Shown: positions 56,005-64,000 of the stretch, in pieces | Numbering within the stretch: position 1 is the first letter of the stretch | How the letters are laid out: each line of letters opens with the position of its first letter | Origin: CAWATZ01 sp963784995 | GTDB taxonomy: Bacteria > Planctomycetota > Planctomycetia > Gemmatales > Gemmataceae | Length of the DNA stretch: 64,000 bases | Reading direction: 5' to 3' | Assembly (NCBI GenBank): GCA_963784995.1 | Contig: CAWATZ010000013.1 | Location: 496,001 to 560,000 of the forward strand | The notes under the pieces: generated by a model | What the model was told of the DNA's origin: nothing | Databases searched by the model: none | Seen by the model: only the letters and a program-made list of their open reading frames with translations | Program-made: the position numbers and the translations under genes

Positions 56005-56101
56005 GAACCCAACCCCTCCTCCCCAACCCCCTCCCCGAAGCGGGGAGGGGGAGAAGAAGCTTTGGCTCCCCCTCCCCGCTTTGGGGGGAGGGGTTGGGTT
56101 C
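56005..56101. repeat. nested inverted repeats between convergent genes
   Basis: Outer arms GAACCCAACCCCTCC (56005-56019) and 56087-56101 pair exactly, with inner CCCTCCCC/GGGGAGGG hairpins. The position, 4 bases after the UbiA stop and 9 before the end of the convergent HEAT/TPR gene, suggests a bidirectional terminator. Confidence 0.75.
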
Positions 56102-56109
56102 AAACGTCC

Positions 56110-56824
56110 TCAAGTTCCCTTCTTGTCGTCGTGGCGTCCATCTCCTTCGATGGACTGTTCGAGGCTGCGGACGGTTTCGACCACGTCCTCGAGGTAAGGG
56201 TAAATCTTGAGGGCGGCGCGGAAGGCGCGGAGGGCGGCGCGCCCGGCGGAGCTGGAGCAAGCACTGGCCGATGCCAGCCTGGGCGGCGTAGTGGAACGGA
56301 TTCAGCTCCAGGGCCTTCTCGCAGTCGGTGATCGACCGGTCGTATTGCCGCAGGCGGAAGAAGAGGATGGCACGCTGATTGAACGCCTCGGCAAACTGCG
56401 GGGCCCGTTGCAGCAGGCTCTCGAAGCCTGCCAGGGCCTTGGCGGAGTCTTTCTGCCGCAGCAGACGCTGCAGCTCCTTGGTGTGGCCTTCGCCCGCTCG
56501 GAACCAGAGCGACCAGAGGGCGGACACGGCCGAGCGACGGACTTCGGTGTCCTCGTCGTGCAGACAGCCGGCCAGGTGCTTGTTGACGCTCATCGATCCC
56601 ATCAGGCCCAGGGCGAGCAGGACGGCCCGCCGGGTGGTGTGATCGCTGGAGGTGTGCAGCAGGCGCAGCAGAGTCCCTTCGCTGTAGCGCTCCTGGACCC
56701 GTTTCTTGAACCCTTCATTGGCGGCCTGCACCCGAATCTTCCACTGGGTCGGGTCGTCGTCCGGCCCGGGTTGCGGCAGCTCGTTGAAGAGTTCAGCAAT
56801 CAGAGCAGTTCCCACAGTGAACAC
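56110..56824 (-). CDS. HEAT/TPR-repeat protein (one frameshift)
   Basis: About 238 residues. The first half is HEAT-like ('LLHTSSDHTTRRAVLLALGL', 'CLHDEDTEVRRSAVSALWSL'). The second half is TPR ('PQFAEAFNQRAILFFRLRQY', 'SITDCEKALELNPFHYAAQA'). A frame change near 56250 gives the true end ('LKIYPYLEDVVETVRSLEQS', stop at 56110). It is a soluble protein-interaction scaffold with no enzymatic motif. The HEAT-TPR combination is common in planctomycetes. Convergent with UbiA. Confidence 0.7.
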
Positions 56825-57016
56825 CTCATTTCGACAGCACGGATGGGCGGCGTGCGGAGGAACGGAACATCGGAAATCGCAGGCCCGACAGCCCTCACTT
56901 ACGTCTCCCTCCCCTCCGCCGGGGAGGGCAAGCGGCCAGGCCAGGACGACTGGAACCGGAACCGGCTCTGTGGCCCAGTCTATGAGGTCGGCCCCCTCCG
57001 GCCAAGAGAAAACTCG

Positions 57017-57889
57017 CTAGTTTCTCATCTCTTGGAAAAAGTCGATCAGAATTGTGTTGACTTTTGCAAACGAGTCGTTCTGAACCCAGTGGCTCGCCTC
57101 GGGCAATCGGATGAGTCGCAAATGCGATACCCAATGTTCCAAACCGTCCAGCAGCTCCGGACCCAGGTAACGATCGCGCTCGCCCCAGATCACCAGGGTC
57201 GGCTCCTCGATGGGCCGCAGCCCCCGGAGGGACCGGGCCGGCGAGCGGTGAAAGGCGGCGCGATACCAGTTGAGGGCCGCCGTCAGCGCCCCGGGCTGGG
57301 CCCAGGCGTGCTTGTACCGGGCGATGTCCTCGGCGCTGAACGTGTCCGGGCGGACCGGATCGGTGCGGAACGTCTCGGCCAGGCCGGCAAAGTCGTGACG
57401 ACGGATAAACCACTCGGGCAACCAGGGCAGCAGGAAGAAGAACACGTACCAGGAGCGCCGCAGCTGCGCCGGCCGGCGGAGGGCGCGGACAAACAGGGCG
57501 GGATGGGGCGCGTTGAGGATGGCCAGCCGGCGCACGACGCCGGGATGACGCAGAGGCAGTTGCCAGGCGACGACTCCGCCCCAGTCATGGCCGACGACGT
57601 GAGCGGAGGATTCGCCGAGGTGACGGATCAGGGCGGCAACGTCGGCGGTTGGGTGCTCGATGCGGTAGGCGGCGATGCCGGCGGGCTTGTCGGATTCGTT
57701 GCAGCCGCGCAGGTCGGGAGCGACGGCGCGGAAGCCGGCCGCGGCGAGGGCTTCGAGCTGGTGCCGCCAGCTGTACCAGAACTCGGGAAAGCCGTGCAGC
57801 AGCACGACCAGGGGGCCGGCGCCGGCCTCAACGTAGTGCAGGCGGATGCCGTTGACCGAGGCGAAGTGATGGGAGAATTGCGGGGGCAT
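57017..57889 (-). CDS. epoxide hydrolase-like alpha/beta hydrolase
   Basis: 290 residues, intact. The oxyanion motif is 'VLLHGFPEFWYSWRHQ', the nucleophile Asp is in 'HVVGHDWGGVVAWQLP' (GHDWGG, as in epoxide hydrolases and haloalkane dehalogenases), the acid is in 'LVIWGERDRYLGPELL', and the catalytic His is in 'LPEASHWVQND'. The HGFPE motif favours epoxide hydrolase. Cytoplasmic, no signal peptide. It stands alone; the 192-base gap before the HEAT/TPR gene shows no other gene. Confidence 0.85.
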   Translation of the reverse strand: MPPQFSHHFASVNGIRLHYVEAGAGPLVVLLHGFPEFWYSWRHQLEALAAAGFRAVAPDLRGCNESDKPAGIAAYRIEHPTADVAALIRHLGESSAHVVGHDWGGVVAWQLPLRHPGVVRRLAILNAPHPALFVRALRRPAQLRRSWYVFFFLLPWLPEWFIRRHDFAGLAETFRTDPVRPDTFSAEDIARYKHAWAQPGALTAALNWYRAAFHRSPARSLRGLRPIEEPTLVIWGERDRYLGPELLDGLEHWVSHLRLIRLPEASHWVQNDSFAKVNTILIDFFQEMRN

Positions 57890-57951
57890 GGCTTTCTCGA
57901 ACAGTCACGGGTTTATTGCGGCTCAGGAAGGCGATGTCCCGCAGGCCCCCG

Positions 57952-58091
57952 GCCGCCCCGCCATGAATGGCGGGGCTACACGCGAGCAGGAAGCCCGATG
58001 AATCGGGCTGCCGGGAGTCTGCCCCGGTCTGTCAGCCCGGTTTACCGGGCTTTCCGCTGGCGTGTAGCCCCGCCATTCATGGCGGGGCGGC
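57952..58091. repeat. 140-bp interspersed hairpin element, relative of 32827-32962
   Basis: Outer arms 57952-57983 and 58060-58091 (32 bp) pair perfectly, and the stem continues imperfectly inward. The reverse complement shares the core CTACACGCCAGC, AAGCCCGGTAAACCGGGCTG and ACAGACCGGGGC with the element at 32827, while the outer arms (GCCATGAATGGC) differ. Confidence 0.9.
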
Positions 58092-58099
58092 TGGGCACG

Positions 58100-58195
58100 C
58101 TATTGCAATACACTCTCGGGCACAAAGGAACTGATCACCTGCCCCGCGGAGTCAAGCAACTGCACACGCTGAGGAATTTCAATAGGGTGAGACAT
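58100..58195 (-). CDS. small protein, 31 residues
   Basis: ATG at 58195 with AGGAAG upstream; encodes MSHPIEIPQRVQLLDSAGQV then ISSFVPESVLQ and a stop. The composition is protein-like, and the gene lies 64 bases after the Gemmata-type 168-residue gene on the same strand, so cotranslation is plausible. No family is recognised. Confidence 0.4.
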   Translation of the reverse strand: MSHPIEIPQRVQLLDSAGQVISSFVPESVLQ

Positions 58196-58259
58196 GGTTG
58201 CTTCCTCATGTTCCCATAGTCACTGTCTTCAGGTTTGGCATGGCGGGCACTCCTCCGGG

Positions 58260-58766
58260 TTAGGCACAGGGCCCCTCGTCCACAGGATAGCAGACGATAT
58301 CCCGAAGCAGCCTGGCCTGTGCCGCAAGTTCCACCTTCAAGGTCACCTCGAAAACCGCATCATACTCGTGATCGCCTGCAGCCTCGGCAGCGGCGCACGC
58401 CGCTGCTGACGCTGCACAGGACGACGAGGCGAATACCGCAGTGGGAGCATGGACCGATGAAGCGTCCACGGCAGCTGAAGTCGCATAGGCCTGTGCATCA
58501 GGGGCCGTCGAGCCCCAGAACGCTTCGGAAGCGACCTGACTCGCAACTGCGACAGCAAAGGCCAGTTCCTGCTCATCGGCCATGCCTTGGGCGAAGCGTT
58601 CCGAAACCTCGATCGCCGCTTGACTGCGGGGGTCGGAGAGCAGCAGCCAGATACGGCGACAGCAGGCCACCGCAAATAGTCGCAGTTCCTTGGAGAATCG
58701 ATCGGAGGGCAACAATCGCAGCATCGGCTCCGGGTCGGTGCAAGCCTCCCATTCCGCTCTCGTCAT
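58260..58766 (-). CDS. Gemmata-type paralogous family protein of unknown function
   Basis: 168 residues opening MTRAEWEACTDPEPMLRLLP, then 'ELRLFAVACCRRIWLLLSDP' and 'SERFAQGMADEQELAFAVAV', a pattern repeated in many Gemmataceae proteins ('TExEWLxCTDPxxML...LRLFAVACCRR'). It is rich in Ala and helical, with an unusually Cys/Ala-rich middle ('SSSCAASAAACAAAEAAGDH'). The C-terminus 'QARLLRDIVCYPVDEGPCA' is typical. No known activity. Confidence 0.65.
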   Translation of the reverse strand: MTRAEWEACTDPEPMLRLLPSDRFSKELRLFAVACCRRIWLLLSDPRSQAAIEVSERFAQGMADEQELAFAVAVASQVASEAFWGSTAPDAQAYATSAAVDASSVHAPTAVFASSSCAASAAACAAAEAAGDHEYDAVFEVTLKVELAAQARLLRDIVCYPVDEGPCA

Positions 58767-58787
58767 ACGGTTCCGCCTGGCTCCTCG

Positions 58788-60643
58788 TCAGTTCTCCTTC
58801 GGCAACGCAAACACAAACAGGGTGTTCCCCTTCGCGCATTGCGCAGCCACGGCGCTCCATCTCCGGCGAAGCCGGCCGTCCAGCCGCCCCAGCCGACGCA
58901 CACGGCGATGTACTGCCGGCCATCCAGGGTATACGTGACCGGCGAGGCATGGTGCCCCGAGCCGCACTGGAAGTTCCACAGGGCCTTGCCGGTGTCGGCG
59001 TCGTAGGCGGTGAAGAACCCCTCGGCGTCGCCGGTGAAGACCAGGCCGCCGCCGGTGGCCAGCACGCCGGCCACCATCGGCGAGCGCGTGGCCACGTCCC
59101 ACTTGATCTTGCCCGTCTTCACGTCGATGGCCTTGAAGCGAGCCGGACGCCTGGTTGTCGATCAGCGTCAGCGAGCTGCCCCAGTACGGTTGGCCCTTGA
59201 TGAAGAACGCCTTGCCGGAGGTGAACTTGGCACAGTTGTTGATCACCGGCACGTAGGCGAAGCCGGTCTTCGGGTTGTAGGCCATCGGGTTCCATTCCTT
59301 GCCGCCCGCGGCCCCGGGACAGACGCGGACGCCTTTCTGCGGTCGGCAGCGCGGCGGGATTGACGAAGGGCCGGCCCGTCTTCTCGATCGAGCCCGTCCG
59401 CGCCCTTCTTGCGGTCGGTCCAGGTGACCTCGCAGAACGGTTTGCCGTAGATGAACTGCGCCGTTCTCGCGGTTGAGGCAATAGAAGTAGCCGTTGCGGT
59501 GGGCCTGCACCAGGGCCTTGACCGTCTTGCCGTCGCGTTCGATGTCCACCAGCAGCGGCTCGTTGACGCCGTCGTAATCCCAGACGTCGTGCGGGCTGTT
59601 CTGGAAGTGCCATTTGTAGGTGCCGTCGTCGGGATTGAGGGCCAGGATGGAGCAGGTGTAGAGGTTGTCGCCCTTGCGGACGTCGCCGTTGAAGTCGGGC
59701 GAGGGATTGCCGACGCCCCAGTAGAGCGTGTTGAGCTTGGGATCGTAGGTGCCGGTGACCCAGGCGGAGCCGCCGCCGGTCAGCCAGGATTTGCCTTCCC
59801 AGGTTTTCAGGGCCTTCTTGGCATGCTCGGCCTTGTCGTCGGGACCGGGAACGGTGTAGAAGCGCCAGGCCCGCTTGCCGGTCTTGGCGTCGTACGCATC
59901 GATGAAGCCGCGGATGCCGTACTCCGCGCCGCTGATGCCCATGATCACCTTGTCCTTGACCACCAGCGGGGCCACCGTGGCGCTGTAGGCCAGTTTGTAG
60001 ATCTGCTTGATCTCCTTGCCGTCCTCGCCGGTCGATGGTGATTTCGGTGTCCCAGATCTCCTTGCCGGTGTTGCGGTCCAGACAGACCAGGTGGGCGTCA
60101 AGCGTCGTCATGTAAAGCCGATCGCCCGAGGGTGGCGAAGCCGCGGTTGACGGCATCGCAGCAGAGGGCCAGGTTTTCCGGCAGCGATTTCTGGTAGTGC
60201 CAGAGCTGCGAGCCGGTCTTGCAATCGATGGCGTAGGCATGGTTCCAGGGCGTGGTGACGTACATGATGCCGTCGATCACCAGGGGCGTACACTCGAAGC
60301 CGTCCAGCACGCCGGTCTGGAACGTCCACACGGGGACCAGGCGATTGACGTTTTTCTTGTTGATCTGGTCGAGGGGGCTGTAGCGCTGGGCGTCGTAGGT
60401 GCGGCCATACATCAGCCAGTTGTCATTGTTGCTGGCGGCGTTGAGCAGGTCTTTTTCACTGACAGAGCCGACCGGCTCCGCCTGCTCGGCCTTCTTCTCG
60501 TCCTCCCGGGCAACCGGCTCGGTGCTCACCTGAGCCGGGAGCCGGGCACAGCCGGCCAGAAGAATGGCCAGCAGCAGCGGAGTGCAGCGCAAGCAAGGGC
60601 GCAGAGCGGCGAACGACCGGAACGAGTGATGGAATGCAATCAC
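58788..60643 (-). CDS. PQQ-dependent alcohol dehydrogenase-like lipoprotein (several frameshifts)
   Basis: About 615 residues. Lipobox 'LLAILLAGCAR' follows a signal peptide. The eight-bladed propeller is readable: 'NNDNWLMYGRTYDAQRYSPL' (blade 1), the vicinal disulphide 'NLALCCDAVNRGFAT' that stacks on PQQ, 'SAEYGIRGFIDAYDA'-like sequence ('GISGAEYGIRGFIDAYDAKT'), the catalytic Asp region 'NSPHDVWDYDGVNEPLLVDI', and tryptophan-docking repeats such as 'GKALWNFQCGSGHHASPVTY'. At least four frame changes (near 60120, 60025, 59465 and 59145) and one near the end split it. No cytochrome domain is seen. It oxidises alcohols in the periplasm. Confidence 0.83.
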
Positions 60644-60752
60644 GGCGGCAACCTCACTTCTTGGAGCGTTTCAGAGGAATGCAATTCGAGAGACCGTGCA
60701 AAGCAAGGTCAGTGTACCCGGTGGGGGTGCCGCGTCAAGAAGTTTCCGTCTC

Positions 60753-61871
60753 TTATTGTCCTGCCCGCTCAGGCTCCGTGTCCGAACCATCGCGGCCCTT
60801 CTTCTGGTAATCGCTCACCTTCTTGTGCAGAGTGTTGCGATTGATCCCCAAGCGATCCGCGGCCTTGACCTGCGTGCCGCCGCACTCGGCCATCACCTGC
60901 TCGATCAGTTCCCGCTCCACGCCGCCGACAATGCGCTCGGCCAGGTCCTTGTTCAGCGTCTGAATGCCGACGCGGACCAGCTGCTGGATCAGGCCTTGCA
61001 GGTCGCCGTTGCTCCTGGGCCGCAGCGTCTTCCAGCGGCGCTGCACCCGGCCCGGCGGAGCCAGCAGGTCCGGGCTCAGCGGCTTGCCCTCCGACAGGAC
61101 CACCGCGCGGGCCAGGTAGTTCTCCAGCTCGCGGACGTTGCCCGGCCAGTCGTGTTCGGTCAGGATGCGCAGGAAGGCCGGCGTCAGCTCCGGCAGCGGC
61201 CGGCCGTTCAGTTCGCTGTGCCGTTCCAGGAAGAAGCGGGCCAGGGCAGGGATGTCGTCGCGGCGTTCGCGCAGCGGCGGCAGATAGATGGGCACGACGT
61301 TGAGCCGATAATACAGGTCCTCGCGGAAGCGGCCGGCCTCGATCTCGTCCTCCAGGAACTGATTGGTGGCCGCCACCACCCGCGTATCGACGCGGATGGT
61401 CCGGCTCTCGCCGACGCGCTCGAACTCGCCTTCCTGCAGTACCCGCAGCAGCTTGACCTGCAGCTTGGCGCTCATGCTGGCGATTTCGTCGAGGAAGATG
61501 GTGCCGCCGTGGGCCGCCTCGAAACGGCCGGTCTTGTTATCGACCGCCCCGGTGAATGCTCCCTTGACGTGGCCAAACAGCTCCGATTCCAGCAGGCTCT
61601 CGTTCAGGGCCCCGCAGTTGATGCGGACGTAAGGTCCATCCGAGCGTGGGCCCAGCTCATGCACGGCCCGTGCGACCAGTTCCTTGCCGGTGCCGGTCTC
61701 GCCCACGAGCAGCACCGTGGCCTGCGTCGGGGCCACCAGGCGCGTCAGCCGGAAGACCTCCTGCATGGGAGCGGAAGTGCCGACGACGCCGGGCAGCGAC
61801 GCACCGTCGCCGTTCCACCGGTCGCCGCGGGTGGTGTCGAGCGAAGGCAGGCGCGGTTCCGAACTGGCCAT
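60753..61871 (-). CDS. sigma-54-dependent transcriptional activator (NtrC type, no receiver domain)
   Basis: 372 residues. AAA+ domain with Walker A 'LLVGETGTGKELVARAVHEL', sigma-54 contact loop 'FGHVKGAFTGAVDNKTG', Walker B 'GGTIFLDEIASM', and arginine finger region 'GRFREDLYYRLNVVPIYLPP'. The C-terminal Fis-type HTH is 'TQVKAADRLGINRNTLHKKV'. The N-terminus is only 25 residues, so there is no phosphorylation or GAF input; regulation is probably by another protein or by level. Downstream of the sigma-70-like gene on the same strand, separated by a hairpin. Confidence 0.9.
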   Translation of the reverse strand: MASSEPRLPSLDTTRGDRWNGDGASLPGVVGTSAPMQEVFRLTRLVAPTQATVLLVGETGTGKELVARAVHELGPRSDGPYVRINCGALNESLLESELFGHVKGAFTGAVDNKTGRFEAAHGGTIFLDEIASMSAKLQVKLLRVLQEGEFERVGESRTIRVDTRVVAATNQFLEDEIEAGRFREDLYYRLNVVPIYLPPLRERRDDIPALARFFLERHSELNGRPLPELTPAFLRILTEHDWPGNVRELENYLARAVVLSEGKPLSPDLLAPPGRVQRRWKTLRPRSNGDLQGLIQQLVRVGIQTLNKDLAERIVGGVERELIEQVMAECGGTQVKAADRLGINRNTLHKKVSDYQKKGRDGSDTEPERAGQ

Positions 61872-61901
61872 TGCACAGCGTTCCAGGGAGCGTTCAGAGT
61901 T

Positions 61902-61960
61902 AAAGTAGGCGGCACACTCCGTGTGCCGATCTTCGGCACACGGAGTGTGCCGCCTACTTT
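61902..61960. repeat. perfect inverted repeat, 28-bp arms, 3-nt loop
   Basis: Arms 61902-61929 and 61933-61960 pair exactly (AAAGTAGGCGGCACACTCCG...). It lies between the sigma-70-like and NtrC-type genes and overlaps neither. Confidence 0.93.
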
Positions 61961-62902
61961 TCAGACTCGGGCCGGTTCCGTGAGCGCGGCCGGGAGCGCC
62001 TTGCCGCGCTGGGCCAGCAGCGCTGCCAGCCGGTCAGCGGAGAAGCGCGGCTCGTCCAGCAGCAGGCTCTCCATCTCTTTCAGGATGAAACCACTCAAAT
62101 CCTCTCCCGTCCAGCCCAGTTCCTGCAAACGCCGGCCCACGAACGCGTAACAGCCCTCGCTCAGCTTGGTGGTTTGCTTGGAGACGTTGCCCTCGTGGAT
62201 GCCCACCAGGCGGGCCACCTCGCGCTGGCTCACGCGGTAACGCAAGCGCAGGCCGAGGATCAGCACCTGGCTGTCTTCCAGGTTCGCCAGCCATTCCCGG
62301 GCGATCAGGCGGAACTCCTCGTACCAGCGGTCCTCCTCGTGAACGGGCAGGGCCAGCTCGCCGTCGTGCAGGTCGTCGTCGGGCAGCGACTGGAAATGGC
62401 TGCCGGGCCGGAGGTCCGAGAGATGTTTGTTCTGAAAGACGCGGATCAGCCAGGGGACCAGCGGCCGCTGGCCGTCGTAGCGGGCCAGGATCGGCACCGA
62501 GCCCGGCCGTTCGCCGGCCAGCAGGTAGCCCCAGAACTCGGCCACCGCCTGCTCCTGCCGTTCCTCGTTGCGCGGAAAGAGCCGGACCGCCCGGGTCCGC
62601 AGGGCATCGACCAGCAGACAATCGGTGCGATTGGCCCGCGAGGCGAACAGGGCCTCCCACGCCGGGGAAAGTCCTTCCAGACAGGAACAGGCCAGGAACC
62701 AGTCGAGGACGAAAATCTGCTCCAGGAAGGCCCCCCAGCCGGCGTCCTCGCCCGCCTTGAGGCGCTTGGGACGGGCCAGGTCGTAGGCCCGGAGCAGGTG
62801 CCGCTCGAAACCGCTGGCCGGCAGGAGGATCCGCGGCAGCCGCAGCCGGCAGAAGTGATACAGCAGGCTGATCTGGACCGCGCTGGGGGGGTGCTCGGCC
62901 AT
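61961..62902 (-). CDS. sigma-70 family-like transcription factor
   Basis: 313 residues. The middle contains a region-2-like helix 'LVPWLIRVFQNKHLSDLRPG'; the C-terminal third has a region-4-type HTH 'YRVSQREVARLVGIHEGNVS' preceded by 'LEDSQVLILGLRLR'. The N-terminal 120 residues are unusual for ECF factors (usual length 170-200) and not recognised. Possible ECF sigma with an added regulatory domain, or a sigma-like adaptor. It is followed by an NtrC-type activator, so the two may form a regulatory unit. Confidence 0.6.
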   Translation of the reverse strand: MAEHPPSAVQISLLYHFCRLRLPRILLPASGFERHLLRAYDLARPKRLKAGEDAGWGAFLEQIFVLDWFLACSCLEGLSPAWEALFASRANRTDCLLVDALRTRAVRLFPRNEERQEQAVAEFWGYLLAGERPGSVPILARYDGQRPLVPWLIRVFQNKHLSDLRPGSHFQSLPDDDLHDGELALPVHEEDRWYEEFRLIAREWLANLEDSQVLILGLRLRYRVSQREVARLVGIHEGNVSKQTTKLSEGCYAFVGRRLQELGWTGEDLSGFILKEMESLLLDEPRFSADRLAALLAQRGKALPAALTEPARV

Positions 62903-62926
62903 GGGGGAACCTCAGCGGGTGAGACT

Positions 62927-62990
62927 GTTTAGCCGCGACGCGCAGCGGAGCGCGGCAGACCCCGCGCTCCGCTGCGCGTCGCGGCTAAAC
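62927..62990. repeat. perfect inverted repeat, 29-bp arms, 6-nt loop
   Basis: Arms 62927-62955 and 62962-62990 pair exactly (GTTTAGCCGCGACGCGCAGC...). It lies between the MCE/OmpA gene and the sigma-like gene, both on the minus strand. Confidence 0.93.
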
Positions 62991-63000
62991 TTGTTTGTGG

Positions 63001-64000
63001 TCACTCGCGAACCGGCACGAACACCAGGATCTCGACCCGGGACGGTTCGACCGCTTCGCGTTCGGGTGTCGGGGGCGGGTTGACGCCCATGCCCAGCGGC
63101 GTCACCTTGCGGTTGGAGGAGAACCAGCCCATCTTGTGGACGGAGTGCTTGTTCTTGAGGTAGTCGCAGACCGCCTCGCTCTGCCGGGTGGTCAGCACCT
63201 TGGCGGCCGAGGCGTTGGGGTGGCTGGCCGGGTCGGCATAGGCGACGACCACCACCTCGGAGCCCTTGTGCTTCATTCCCTCCAGCCAGGGAGCGACCAT
63301 GTCCAGCTTGCTCTTTCCCTGGGCGGTGAGGATGGCCTGGCCGGGCTCGAACAGGTCGGTCTCGGCGAAGACACGCCGGTCGCGGTTGCAGTCCGGCCGT
63401 TCCAGCAGGCCGACCGGGTTCTCGACGTAGCCGCCCACCAGCGGCAGCTTGTGCATGCCGTCGGCCACCTGCTGAATGGAAGTGCCCGTTTCCTTCATTT
63501 GCTTCAGAGCGGCCACCAGGTTATCGTGGGCCTCCGGGTCGCTGGCCAGCCGGCCAATGCTGCCCTTGCCGTTCCGCAGCTCTTCGAGCGTCTGCCCGGC
63601 CTGGTTCACCAGGTCGGCCAGTTCGGTCACCGGCAGCGCTTCGAGCAGCGCTCCCTCGCCGGCCGGCATGTCCGTCTCGCCCCGGGCGGCCGGCAGGACC
63701 TCGACCACCTTGCCGCCGATCAGCCCCTCGCTGACGATCTGCACCCGCGAGTGGACCCGGACCAGGTGGCGATACTGGCTCTTGAGCTTCAGCCGCAGCA
63801 CCACGGGGCCGCCGGGCTTTTGGGGCGGCTCCAGGGCGCAGACCTCGCCGGCGTCAATGCCCTGGATGCGGACACGGGTGCCCACCTCGACGCCGCGGAC
63901 TTCGGGAAAGCTGGCACCCACCGTCAGGGCGTTCGAGCCGAACCACCCCCGGCTGCCGACCGCGAACAGACCGGTGGCCGCCAAACCCAGGGCAACCAGG
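63001..64000 (-). CDS. MCE (MlaD)-domain protein with OmpA-like C-terminus, 5' end outside window
   Basis: The first visible codons continue a transmembrane helix ('LVALGLAATGLFAVGSRGWF'). The MCE/MlaD domain follows ('PEVRGVEVGTRVRIQGIDAG', 'RVQIVSEGLIGGKVVEVLPA'), then a helical stretch ('VNQAGQTLEELRNGKGSIGR') and an OmpA-type peptidoglycan-binding-like domain ('EVVVVAYADPASHPNASAAK', 'LTTRQSEAVCDYLKNKHSVH'). MCE proteins carry lipids between membranes in Mla-type ABC systems; fusion to an OmpA-like end would tether the shuttle to the envelope. Start lies beyond 64000. Confidence 0.82.
   Translation of the reverse strand, partial: LVALGLAATGLFAVGSRGWFGSNALTVGASFPEVRGVEVGTRVRIQGIDAGEVCALEPPQKPGGPVVLRLKLKSQYRHLVRVHSRVQIVSEGLIGGKVVEVLPAARGETDMPAGEGALLEALPVTELADLVNQAGQTLEELRNGKGSIGRLASDPEAHDNLVAALKQMKETGTSIQQVADGMHKLPLVGGYVENPVGLLERPDCNRDRRVFAETDLFEPGQAILTAQGKSKLDMVAPWLEGMKHKGSEVVVVAYADPASHPNASAAKVLTTRQSEAVCDYLKNKHSVHKMGWFSSNRKVTPLGMGVNPPPTPEREAVEPSRVEILVFVPVRE

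Noticed and set aside
56207..58219. 670-codon plus-strand frame across the HEAT/TPR and hydrolase genes
   Set aside because: Antisense to two recognisable genes and through a hairpin element; the similarity of its end to another shadow frame only reflects the shared hairpin element.
1..64000. tRNA, rRNA, riboswitch or replication-origin signals
   Set aside because: None could be recognised by eye; no cloverleaf ending in CCA, no 16S/23S signature, no DnaA-box cluster.

Overview
The window reads as a chromosomal segment of a high-GC planctomycete, most likely a member of the Gemmataceae. The evidence is a SWIM / TIGR02996 / leucine-rich-repeat protein, a DUF1549/DUF1553-type haem protein, a secreted SdrD-like protein with the planctomycete N-terminal LExR motif, an ISAzo13 ('Rhodopirellula-type') transposase, a Gemmata-type protein with the 'LRLFAVACCRR' signature, and many LRR, HEAT and SUKH-like small proteins. 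No rRNA, tRNA or CRISPR array was seen.

Layout. (1) 1-12.2 kb is ordinary chromosome. On the minus strand there is a membrane-quality block (long NfeD, short NfeD, FloA flotillin) running into an AtuA-type / enoyl-CoA hydratase block. On the plus strand there are an RraA-like aldolase, an HtrA protease, a degenerate HtrA-like protein with a PDZ domain nested inside it, and a GH13 glycosidase. (2) 12.2-16.6 kb is a graveyard of small proteins and remnants (SUKH, HEAT, DUF932-like), sitting next to a duplicated scrap of the GH13 gene. (3) 16.8-28.4 kb is bracketed by two 1,904-bp direct copies of ilvD. Between them lie an ISAzo13 element, an IS66 remnant that has cut off the 3' end of an AT-rich SdrD-like adhesin gene, an LRR protein, and a cheB gene that has lost its 5' part. 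(4) 28.4-33 kb holds nagA and a DUF1549/DUF1553 cytochrome-like protein. (5) 33-52.4 kb is a defence and toxin-antitoxin island: an AAA ATPase with two extra 3'-end fragments, VapBC, a DUF4160/DUF2442-HTH pair, a type I restriction-modification locus (hsdR-hsdS-hsdM), a histidine kinase / response regulator pair, two copies of a PD-(D/E)XK-like gene (one followed by a PIN gene), a RES/Xre remnant, and a RecQ-phosphoribosyltransferase plus DprA-like pair that resembles RqlHI/PsyrTA. (6) 52.4-64 kb returns to housekeeping: an NPCBM protein, hydrolases, a UbiA prenyltransferase, a PQQ dehydrogenase, a sigma-54 activator, a sigma-70-like factor and an MCE/OmpA protein running off the right edge.

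Two features recur across the window. First, intergenic gaps carry long, nearly perfect inverted repeats (stems up to 44 bp), mostly with unrelated sequences. Second, many otherwise convincing genes are broken by single-base indels, several of them in homopolymers. Some of this is probably residual consensus error, so a frameshift alone is not treated as proof of a pseudogene. The exciting candidate is the 33-37 kb arrangement, where 3' fragments of one ATPase gene alternate with toxin-antitoxin and restriction cargo, as if that gene were a repeated landing site.
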